A stretch of 64,000 nucleotides of DNA from Pantoea sp. 18069 (GTDB lineage Bacteria; Pseudomonadota; Gammaproteobacteria; Burkholderiales; Burkholderiaceae_C), in the NCBI RefSeq assembly GCF_902706035.1, contig NZ_CACSJA010000018.1, positions 1 to 64,000 of the forward strand, read 5' to 3'. Below are positions 40,301 through 45,608 of the stretch, piece by piece. The notes under the pieces were generated by a model. The model was not told where the DNA came from. It worked only from the letters and a program-made list of their open reading frames with translations, and searched no databases. Made by a program: the position numbers and the translations under genes. How positions within the stretch are numbered: the stretch's first letter is position 1; every line of letters starts with the position of its first letter.

Positions 40301-42673
40301 CAGTCGGGTGTGTTCAGCGATAAGAACGCAGCGGTAGGCAAGAACGTGACGGTGACAGGAGCAACCCTGTCCGATGGAACGGGCCTGGCCAGCAATTACA
40401 CCGTGAGCAACGCCACAGGCGTCACCGCCGATATCACCGCCAAGGCCTTGACGGTCAGCGGTGTAACCGCTGCGAACAAGACCTATGACGGCACGACGGT
40501 GGCCACGCTGTCGGGCGGTACGCTCAATGGTCTGGTGGGTTCGGAGACCCTGACGCTGTCGGGCCAGACCGGGGCCTTCAGCGACCAGAACGCCGCTGTG
40601 GGCAAGGCTGTCACCATATCCGGTGCGACCTTGGGCAACGGCACTGGTTTCGCCAGCAACTACACGGTGAGCAATGCCACGGGCGTGACCGCCGATATTA
40701 CGACCAAGGCCTTGACGGTCACTGGTGTGACGGCTGCCAACAAGACCTATGACGGCACGTCCGTTGCCACGCTGTCGGGCGGTACGCTCAATGGCCTGGT
40801 AGGTTCAGAGATGCTGACGCTGTCGGGCCAGTCAGGCACCTTCAGCGACCAGAACGCCGGGGCCGGAAAGGCCGTCACCGTGACCGGCGCCACCCTGGGC
40901 AACGATACGGGCCTTGCCAGCAACTACACGGTGAGCAATGCCACGGGCGTCACGGCCGATATCAATGCCAAGGCCTTGACGGTCAGCGGCGTGACCGCGG
41001 CCAACAAGACCTATGACGGCACCACGGTCGCGACGCTTTCGGGCGGTACGCTCAACGGTCTGGTGGGGGCGGAGACGCTGATCCTGTCGGGCCAGTCGGG
41101 CGCCTTCAGCGACCAGCACGCCGCAGTCGGCAAGACCGTGACCGTGACCGGCGCGACGCTGGGTAACGGAACGGGCCTGGCCAGCAACTACACGGTCAGC
41201 AACGCCGCTGGCGTGACGGCCGATATCACCGCCAAGGCCTTGACGATCAGCGGCGTGACCGCTGCCGACAAGACCTATGACGGTACGACGGTGGCTACAC
41301 TGTCGGGCGGCACGCTCAACGGTCTGGTGGGTTCGGAAACGCTGACGCTGTCTGGTCAAACGGGGGCCTTCGGCGACAAGAATGTTGCCGCCGGTCAGAC
41401 CGTGACGGTCACTGGCGCCACGCTCGGAAATGGCACGGGCCTTGCCAGCAACTACACGGTCAGCAACGCCACGGGCGTGACGGCCGATATCACCGCCAAG
41501 GCCTTGACGGTCAGCGGTGTAACCGCTGCCGACAAGACCTATGACGGCACGGCGGTGGCCACACTGTCGGGCGGCACGCTCGATGGCCTGGTCGCAGGCG
41601 AAACCCTGACTCTGTCGGGCCAGTCGGGCGCCTTCAGCGACCAGAACGCCTCGGCCGGCAAGACCGTCACCGTGACCGGCGCCACGCTGGGTAACGGCAC
41701 AGGCCTTGCCAGCAACTACACGGTCAGCAACGCCATGGGCGTGACGGCCGATATCACCGCCAAGGCCTTGACGGTCAGTGGCGTGACCGCTGCCGACAAG
41801 ACCTATGACGGCACGGCGGTGGCCACACTGTCGGGCGGCACGCTCAATGGTCTGGTGGGCAATGAGACATTGACGCTGTCGGGCCAGTCCGGCGCCTTCA
41901 GCGACCAGAATGCTGCAGCGGGCAAGGCAGTGACCGTGACCGGTGCCACACTGGGCAACGGTACAGGGCTGGCCAGCAATTACACGGTGAGCAATGCGAC
42001 GGACGTCACTGCCAGCATCACGCCCAAGGCCCTGACCGTAACCGGCATGACGGCGCAGGACAAGATCGCCGATGGCAGCGTGGCGGCCACCCTGGCTGGT
42101 GGCAGTCTGAGCGGCCTGGTGGGTTCGGAAACCCTGGGCTTCAGGGGCCAGAGCGGACGCTTCGACAACGCCGATGTCGGCGAGGCCAAAGCCGTCACCG
42201 TCAGCGGCTTGACTCTGGTGAATGGCACCGGCCTGGCCGGAAACTACAGCGTGAGCAATCCGACCGGCCTGTCGGCGAGCATCGTCGCGGCCGCGACGGT
42301 ACCGGCCTCCACGGTCAGCGAAGCCATTGCTGCGGCCCAGAGCGTCGTGATACCGGTGGCGGTTGGCGGCAATGTCGTGGCGCCGCAGATGGTCGTGGCA
42401 CAGCAGCCAATGACAGCAGCCGATGGATCGCCGGGCGACAACGCGCAGATGTCGCAGTCTGAGCCCGAACCCGGCGCGCCCGCACAGATCCGTGAGGTCG
42501 CGGCCAACAATAGCGAGCCGGCAGTGCGCATCAACAGCGGCGTGCTGCCTCCTGTCCTGCAGGGCATGGGCCTGGATGTGGTGGGCAGTGGCGTGCATCT
42601 GGCGTTTGCGCCGCCCGAGACAGGCGCCAGCGCAGCGGCCCGCCCGGCATCGACTGGTGACAATACTCAGTAA
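31352..42673 (+). CDS. Giant TpsA exoprotein: filamentous-hemagglutinin-type adhesin with GLUG and YDG repeats
   Basis: Secreted protein of 3773 residues. Residues 1-59 form an extended signal peptide (ESPR: MNHIYRSIWSEKLGTYVAVAE, hydrophobic core, cleavage after ALA). The TPS/hemagglutinin-activity domain follows (about 60-310) with the hallmark NPNGI at 141-145. A region of about 560-840 and 1010-1130 carries GLUG-type repeats such as VGGVVGRNQGAVSGSFATG. From about residue 1195 there are two diverged YDG units, then 26 tandem 88-residue units of the pattern TYDGT...LSGGTLxGLV...SNYTVSNATGVTADI, the last degenerate (DKIADGS). The final 130 residues are low-complexity and lack an anchoring domain. 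Expected role: cell-surface or released adhesin. It heads a run with a sulfotransferase and an APS kinase. Confidence 0.95.
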   Translation: MNHIYRSIWSEKLGTYVAVAETAVSAGKKVSSSSSGAGHFAVTALAAALCLGWGGAALANPTGGVVMAGSASISSAAGNTTIVQGSQNAAINWQSFNIGAGEAVRFVQPNANAVALNRVIGSDPSKILGSLSANGKVFLVNPNGIMFGAGASVNVGGLVASTLSLTDSDFLAGRYRFSGNSRAGVSNQGQINAPGGYVALLGANVGNTGAITARLGTVALAAGQAVTLDVAGDGLLNLSVDQGAVNALVDNGGLIQADGGQVLMTAQAVGDLLNSVVNNTGVVQAQTIDNRGGTIKLLGDMRSGTVIVGGTLDASAAGGGNGGFIETSAANVKYNGAKITTAAPQGITGSWLIDPTDYTIAASGGNMTGADLSNSLKTTDVTIATVADGAGAGDIHVNDNVSWAANKLTLKAHNNININQAMRGTGTASLALQYGQASVAGTGSGYTVNAEVDLPTGMNFSTQQGSAGSVINYQVINSLGAQGSNTGTDLQGINGNLSGNYVLGSNLDASSSANWNGGLGWKSIGSDATPFTGRFDGLGHEIHGLTMQVSSYSYGYGGAVGVAGLFSRVGAAGQVRNLGLVNASVTMNNGWSYGYGGSGGDGAGGIAGVNEGLIDNVSVNGSFTASGNGRVGGVAGFNFGTIHNSRSSGVLTSGSNYWGGDSYAGGIAAVNGQSLLNGTISSSSSSMAIQAGGAAGGLVALNVGRVIDSFATGAVQGEQYVGGVVGRNQGAVSGSFATGAITGVYSTGGVVGYNANNGTIANSYATGNVAGQDMTGGLLGFAGNGTISNSYSTGDVSGYSYVGGLAGGAQYATFTNTYASGKVSSSSGSAYWSGAFIGYRYGTNITNGYYNSSVNTLGGVGTGNNNGTGDPSGLTVAQMKTASAFAGFNFTGSGGATGNNWVMVKADGTLATNGDTTVSGTMPMLASEYSTTIHSAHQLQLMAMDKTASYTLGSSFSAAGTATTAKDVWGSTGFIPVGTLAASFNGTLDGRGRIVSNLNINQPSVDNAGLFGVVGEAGVVTRVGLDGGSVAGGSNTGALAGINNGTISNSFSSAQVAGGMQVGGLVGANNGTISDSYASGAVSGADLVGGLVGDNAGSLTNSYASGGVTAMDNAAGLVGANSGTVANSFWDTTTSGRTYSDGGTGLTTAQIQALVNFHSATADNGAVNPAWDLTNTWVVYDGQSAPLLRAFMKPLVVRVETGTKVYDGTSASSGNAVTYSNVVNGNLAGTVIYSGTGGGVNVGNYTVSASGLYSLGGQTGYSISYVDGGLVVTQRAVSLDVSKVYDGTTTANLTGGTLSGMVSGETLTFSGGTASNYNDKNVGTSKALLVSGVTLGDGTGGGLASNYVFSGGTGSITAKALTVSGMTAANKTYDGTNAATLSGGMLDGLVAGETLGLSGQSGAFSDQNAAAGKSVTVAGATLSDGTGLASNYTVSNATGVTADITAKALTVSGVTAANKTYDGTNAATLSGGTLNGLVAGETLTLTGQTGAFDNANAGAGKVVTVTGATLADGTGLASNYTVSNATGVTADIAAKALTVSGVTAAHKAYDGNNVAIVSGGTFNGLVGSETLVLSGQTGSFADKNVAAGQAVTVTGATLGNGTGLASNYTVSNATGVTADITAKALTVSGVTAANKTYDGTTLATLSGGTLDGLVAGETLGLSGQSGVFSDQNAAAGKTVTVTGATLADGTGLASNYTVGNATGVTADITAKALTVSGVTAANKTYDGTTLATLSGGTLDGLVAGETLSLSGQTGAFSDQNAAAGKTVTVTGATLADGTGLASNYTVSNATGVTADITAKALTVSGVTAANKTYDGTTLATLSGGTLNGLVGSETLVLSGQTGSFADKNVAAGQTVAVTGATLGNGTGLASNYTVSNATGVTADITAKALTVSGVTAANKTYDGTTLATLSGGTLDGLVAGETLGLSGQSGVFSDQNAAAGKTVTVTGATLADGTGLASNYTVSNATGVTANINAKALTVSGVTAAHKTYDGTTVATLSGGTLNGLVGSEALILSGQSGAFSDQNAAAGKTVTVTGATLANGTGLASNYTVSNATGVTADIIAKVLTVSGVTAADKSYDGTTVATLSGGTLNGLVGSETLTLSGQTGAFGDKNVAAGQTVTVTGATLGNGTGLASNYTVSNATGVMADINAKALTVSGVTAAHKTYDGTTLATLSGGTLNGLVGSETLVLSGQTGSFADKNVAAGQTVAVTGATLGNGTGLASNYTVTNATGVTADITAKALTVSGVTAADKTYDGTTVATLSGGTLEGLVTGETLSFSGQAGAFGNANAGTGKAVTVSGVTLGDGTGLASNYTVSNATGVTADITAKALTVTGVTAANKAYDGTTIATLSGGTLNGLVGSETLTLSGQTGSFSDKNVASGQAVTVTGTTLVDGTGLASNYTVSNATGVTADITAKGLTVSGVTAANKTYDGTTLATLSGGTLDGLVAGETLGLSGQSGVFSDQTAAVGKTVTVTGATLADGTGLASNYTVSNATGVTADITAKALTVSGVTAAHKTYDGTTVATLSGGTLNGLVGSETLILSGQSGAFSDQNAAAGKTVNVTGATLGNGTGLASNYTVSNATGVMADITAKALTISGVTTAHKTYDGTTVATLSGGTLDGLVAGETLGLSGQTGVFSDQNAAAGKNVTVTGATLADGTGLAGNYTVSNATGVTADITAKALTVSGVTAANKTYDGTAVATLSGGTLDGLVGSETLTLSGQSGAFSDQNAAAGKTVNVTGATLGNGTGLASNYTVSNATGVTADITAKALTISGVTAAHKTYDGTTVATLSGGTLDGLVAGETLGLSGQSGVFSDQNAAAGKTVTVTGATLSDGTGLASNYTVSNATGVTADIIAKALTVSGVTAANKTYDGTNAATLSGGTLEGLVADETLGLSGQSGVFSDKNAAVGKNVTVTEATLSDGTGLASNYTVSNATGVTADITAKALTVSGVTAANKTYDGTTVATLSGGTLEGLVADETLGLSGQSGVFSDKNAAVGKNVTVTGATLSDGTGLASNYTVSNATGVTADITAKALTVSGVTAANKTYDGTTVATLSGGTLNGLVGSETLTLSGQTGAFSDQNAAVGKAVTISGATLGNGTGFASNYTVSNATGVTADITTKALTVTGVTAANKTYDGTSVATLSGGTLNGLVGSEMLTLSGQSGTFSDQNAGAGKAVTVTGATLGNDTGLASNYTVSNATGVTADINAKALTVSGVTAANKTYDGTTVATLSGGTLNGLVGAETLILSGQSGAFSDQHAAVGKTVTVTGATLGNGTGLASNYTVSNAAGVTADITAKALTISGVTAADKTYDGTTVATLSGGTLNGLVGSETLTLSGQTGAFGDKNVAAGQTVTVTGATLGNGTGLASNYTVSNATGVTADITAKALTVSGVTAADKTYDGTAVATLSGGTLDGLVAGETLTLSGQSGAFSDQNASAGKTVTVTGATLGNGTGLASNYTVSNAMGVTADITAKALTVSGVTAADKTYDGTAVATLSGGTLNGLVGNETLTLSGQSGAFSDQNAAAGKAVTVTGATLGNGTGLASNYTVSNATDVTASITPKALTVTGMTAQDKIADGSVAATLAGGSLSGLVGSETLGFRGQSGRFDNADVGEAKAVTVSGLTLVNGTGLAGNYSVSNPTGLSASIVAAATVPASTVSEAIAAAQSVVIPVAVGGNVVAPQMVVAQQPMTAADGSPGDNAQMSQSEPEPGAPAQIREVAANNSEPAVRINSGVLPPVLQGMGLDVVGSGVHLAFAPPETGASAAARPASTGDNTQ
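35423..42286 (+). repeat. Tandem array of 26 x 264-bp YDG repeat units
   Basis: Units start with the Ala/Pro-Lys-Ala-Leu codons at 35423, 35687, 35951 and so on to 42023. That is exactly 25 periods of 264 bp without any indel, the last unit being the divergent one. Units come in a few types (LDGLVAGETLGLSG, LNGLVGSETLTLSG, LEGLVADETLGLSG and others) that alternate. Some distant units are nearly identical in DNA, for example units 4 and 7, 6 and 10, and 9 and 23. This points to recombination or gene conversion within the array. Confidence 0.95.
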
Positions 42674-42694
42674 CAGCGATCAACAGGAAAGTTC

Positions 42695-43540
42695 ATGCAT
42701 TTCAACTTTGTCGGCATCACCGGTCTGCCGCGTGCCGGCTCCACCCTGCTGGGCCAGTTGCTGGCCCAGCATCCCGAGGTGTATTCCGAGGGCAACAGCT
42801 CGCCGCTGTGCAGCACGCTGCAGGGCATCAGGCGCCAGATCAGCCATGAGCCGTTTTTCCTGTCACAGCTGGACGGTGGTTTCGACACCGCCTACGGGCA
42901 TCTCGAATCGGCCATGCAGGGTTTTTTGCGCGGTTGGTACCGGGACGTCGATAAACCGGTAGTGGTGGACAAGAGCCGTGCCTGGCTGAATTCGATCGAG
43001 ACTCTGCTGGCGCTCGCTCCCGAGGCCAAGCTCATCATCTGCCTGCGTGAGTTGGGGCAGGTCTACGGCTCGGTCGAAGCGCGCCACCAGAAAACGCCTT
43101 TGCTCGACTTCGTCGATCACCTCGCGGATCTTGACCGCTTCAGCCGTGCCGATGCGCTGTTCATGAAGGAGCGTGTGATCGGCGCGCCGCTGCACTCACT
43201 GCAGTCCATCGTGGATCTGCCGCCAGAGGTACTCCAGCGCCTGTACTTCCTGCGTTTCGAGGATCTGATGGCCAATCCCATGGCCTGCATGTCGCACCTG
43301 TTTGCCTGGCTGGGTATCGCGCCATTTGCCATCGATGCCGAGAACCTGCCCATAGGCGCGCCCGAAAGTGACAGCCACTACCGCATGAAGTACATGCATC
43401 GGCAGTCCGGTCGCATTGCCTCGCCACGCCAGCATCGGATTCCGCCGCGTATCCAGGCGCAGATCGAGAAAGCCTGCGCCTGGTACTACGAGCGGTATTA
43501 CCCCGGCTTCAGCGCCGTCGCGCAGCCCGAGCGCTTCTGA
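42695..43540 (+). CDS. PAPS-dependent sulfotransferase family protein
   Basis: Predicted cytoplasmic sulfotransferase of 281 residues, moving sulfate from PAPS to a hydroxyl (or tyrosine) of an acceptor. The 5'-phosphosulfate loop is at the N-terminus (VGITGLPRAGSTLLGQLLAQHP, residues 6-27), and the 3'-phosphate-binding segment is LIICLRELGQVYGSVEAR (about 113-130), with Arg118 and Ser126 as expected contacts. The length fits bacterial Sulfotransfer_1/3 families. The start lies 21 bp after the tpsA stop with AGGAAAG just upstream, and its own stop is 2 bp before the APS kinase gene, so all are one operon. The acceptor is not known. The adjacent adhesin is the obvious candidate; a capsule or glycolipid is the alternative. 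Confidence 0.88.
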   Translation: MHFNFVGITGLPRAGSTLLGQLLAQHPEVYSEGNSSPLCSTLQGIRRQISHEPFFLSQLDGGFDTAYGHLESAMQGFLRGWYRDVDKPVVVDKSRAWLNSIETLLALAPEAKLIICLRELGQVYGSVEARHQKTPLLDFVDHLADLDRFSRADALFMKERVIGAPLHSLQSIVDLPPEVLQRLYFLRFEDLMANPMACMSHLFAWLGIAPFAIDAENLPIGAPESDSHYRMKYMHRQSGRIASPRQHRIPPRIQAQIEKACAWYYERYYPGFSAVAQPERF

Positions 43541-43542
43541 AC

Positions 43543-44157
43543 ATGGCGGTCCATCCTGCGCCGTCCGCCAACGTGGTCTGGCAGTCTGGCCTGCTGGATC
43601 AAGCCACGCGCAGCCGGCGCAACGGCCATCGAGGCGCGGTGGTCTGGCTGACCGGTTTGCCAGGCGCGGGCAAGTCCACGCTGGCGTTCTCGGCCGAGCT
43701 GCAGTTGCATGCGCTGGGTTTCCAGACCGCGGTGCTCGACGGCGACAACCTGCGCCACGGCCTGTGCGCCGACCTGGGTTTCTCGCTCGAGGACCGGCGA
43801 GAAAACATGCGCCGCGTTGGCGAAGTGGCGCGGCTGTTCGCCGCGCAGGGCAGTGTGGTGTTCGTGGCCCTGGTCTCGCCGCTGCGCGCCGCGCGCGACG
43901 CGGTGCGCGAACGCCTGCCGCAGGGCGACTTCATCGAGGTGTACTGCGACTGCCCACTGCAGGTATGCCAGCAGCGTGACCCCAAGGGCTTGTATGCCAA
44001 GGCTGCCCAGGGCCTGATCCCCGATTTCACCGGCGTGTCCTCGCCCTATGAAGCGCCGCTCGCCGCGGAACTGGTGGTGCATACGGCGCGCGAAGGCAGC
44101 GAAGCCTTAGCACAGCGACTCGTGCAGTTTCTGGCCCAGCGCCTGCGCGAAAGATAG
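43543..44157 (+). CDS. cysC: Adenylyl-sulfate (APS) kinase
   Basis: Kinase of 204 residues that phosphorylates APS to PAPS with ATP. The P-loop is TGLPGAGKSTLAFSAE (residues 37-52). The APS-binding block VLDGDNLRHGLCADLGFS, the RRENMRRVGEVA helix and the lid segment CDCPLQVCQQRDPKGLYAKA are all canonical; length equals E. coli CysC. There is no fused sulfurylase or sulfotransferase domain. It follows the sulfotransferase with a 2-bp gap. Many Burkholderiales reduce APS directly and do not need PAPS for assimilation, so a lone cysC here most likely supplies PAPS to the neighbouring sulfotransferase. Confidence 0.93.
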   Translation: MAVHPAPSANVVWQSGLLDQATRSRRNGHRGAVVWLTGLPGAGKSTLAFSAELQLHALGFQTAVLDGDNLRHGLCADLGFSLEDRRENMRRVGEVARLFAAQGSVVFVALVSPLRAARDAVRERLPQGDFIEVYCDCPLQVCQQRDPKGLYAKAAQGLIPDFTGVSSPYEAPLAAELVVHTAREGSEALAQRLVQFLAQRLRER

Positions 44158-44247
44158 CCGAGGGCTTGCAGGGACTGCGCGAGGACCAGGACTCGTCATT
44201 TGGCCTGGCCCCGGGCGCCACCGACTTCTGCGAAGCACCATGAAAAA

Positions 44248-44265
44248 GCCCCGCATGCGCGGGGC
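44248..44265 (-). terminator. Terminator on the minus strand behind the porin remnant
   Basis: GCCCCGC-ATGC-GCGGGGC is a perfect 7-bp stem, followed on the minus strand by TTTTTC. It lies downstream of the decayed porin gene and was probably its terminator. It also faces the end of the cysC operon, 90 bp away. Confidence 0.6.
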
Positions 44266-44347
44266 CGGCTTGCAAGGGCTTGGACGCTTTCCAGTCCAGC
44301 CCCGCAAGTGGGGTATGCGCGGCATCGCGCCTACCCTCAAGCGCTTG

Positions 44348-44815
44348 GAAGTTGTGGTGCAGGCCGATTTCGTAGCCCGTGAGCTTCTTGCCCACGTTGG
44401 GGGTGGGGCTCAGCGACGAACCCAGCTTGCGTGCAGCCTTGCCGTTGCCGCGGTCCGAAGCGACCAGCACCATGGGCGTGAACGCGCCCAGCTTGTAGGA
44501 AGCGCCGAGGTTGAACGTCTTGTAGTCCAGGCCCGCAGCGGCCGTGCCGCCGCGCACCAGGCCGTAGGCACCCGCCAGGTTCAGTGCGCCAGCTGCATAG
44601 CCCAGACGCAGTCCGGTGTTGCTGGACAGGCTGCTGTTGTCGGCCTGCTCGCCAAAGCTGTGGGTCACCTGGCCATACACGCCGCCGAGCTTGGGCAGCA
44701 GGTAGCTGACGCTGTTGGAGACACGCTTGGGGTTGGGGCCTTCGGGCGTTCCGGCCGCGGAGCCGCTGATCAGGCTGTGGCCGTTGACGGCGCCCATGCC
44801 GGCGTCGCCGAACAA
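44348..44815 (-). pseudogene. C-terminal remnant of a Gram-negative porin
   Basis: About 155 codons resemble the C-terminal barrel of Comamonadaceae porins: NPKRVSNSVSYLLPKLGGVYGQ, LRLGYAAGALNLAGAYG, FNLGASYKLGAFTPMVL and the terminal block GKKLTGYEIGLHHNF. The N-terminal half, including signal peptide and first strands, is missing. After HNF there is no stop codon; the frame runs on into the terminator hairpin. A functional porin would be about 350 residues and end at that phenylalanine, so this is a decayed gene. It marks a boundary between the adhesin operon and the iron island. Confidence 0.75.
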
Positions 44816-45251
44816 CCGCTGCTGCAGGCCCCGATGCTGGAGGCTATGCAGCTCGCGGGAATGTCGGTCGTCGGCCTGACGGTGGATACAGCCATCAGTC
44901 AACTGTTGCAGTCAGTCGAAAGCATGCCCGAGAATGTTGTGCGGCCGCAGCTACGCGTGTCCAACACGCTCGGCCCAGTTGGGCCGCGCGGCGTATTGAC
45001 AAGCTGTTGCGCAAACAATGCGCGAACGATTGAAACGGACGAAAAGCGTCTCCCTGGCATGAGGCACCATCTCAACGCGTATCAAACGATGCGAAAGGAC
45101 GGAGTCCGATGCAAGCCGCCTCAACCTGATGGGGATGGAGGCCAACCTGCGAGTCAACCAAGGTGCAGGCAAGCGACGCCACGCAGTCACGCCCGACCGG
45201 GTCTGGGTTGGAGGCATCCACTACATTACCACCCATGTCAAGGTGCCGGAT
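44816..45251. other. Non-coding or decayed stretch
   Basis: About 435 bp without a supported gene. Short frames exist on both strands (for example a plus-strand run around 44820-44950 and a minus-strand run 44951-45217), but none matches a family I recognise or has a clear ribosome-binding site. Together with the porin remnant this looks like a region of past rearrangement. Confidence 0.5.
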
Positions 45252-45608
45252 CTACATCCGCGAGACGCTGACCGTGACGAGTGCCAATACGCCGACGCCC
45301 ATGCTGGCACAACCCAGGGGCAGTAGTTTGCTCGGCGTGTAGGTCAGCACGAGGCCCGTCAGCAAAGCTGCCAAAGTCAGCAGACCCAGCCATGCGGAAA
45401 TCGCGACAGACCAGCTCCACGCAGACGCTGCGCAAACCACCAGTGACAGAACCAGCAATGCAATGCCTGCCAATCGCCACGCCCATGTCGGGCGCGATGC
45501 GAGCGCACGCCCAAAGACCTGGTCCTGATGGCGTTCCATGGCAAGGCTCAAGGCCGCGAATGCGGGAAAGGCCAGCGCCCATGCGGTCCATGCGGTCCAG
45601 GCGGTCAT
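45252..45608 (-). CDS. DUF3325 family membrane protein
   Basis: Small inner-membrane protein of 118 residues with about three hydrophobic helices (LAGIALLVLSLVVCAASAW, ISAWLGLLTLAALLTGLVLTY, LLPLGCASMGVGVLALVTV). Sequence and position match DUF3325, a family found next to PepSY and DUF3649 genes in iron-uptake loci. The start overlaps the PepSY stop by 4 bp (ATGA). It is the last gene of a three-gene operon with a Fur-type box at its head. Function unknown; it may be an accessory of the PepSY ferric-siderophore reductase-like protein. Confidence 0.82.
   Translation of the reverse strand: MTAWTAWTAWALAFPAFAALSLAMERHQDQVFGRALASRPTWAWRLAGIALLVLSLVVCAASAWSWSVAISAWLGLLTLAALLTGLVLTYTPSKLLPLGCASMGVGVLALVTVSVSRM

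Noticed and set aside
35423..42286. CRISPR or satellite interpretation of the periodic array
   Set aside because: The units are 264-bp coding repeats in one frame with no spacer/repeat alternation and no cas genes nearby.
44951..45217. Possible 88-codon minus-strand gene
   Set aside because: Arg/Ser-rich translation without a domain, no ribosome-binding site, and located in decayed sequence.
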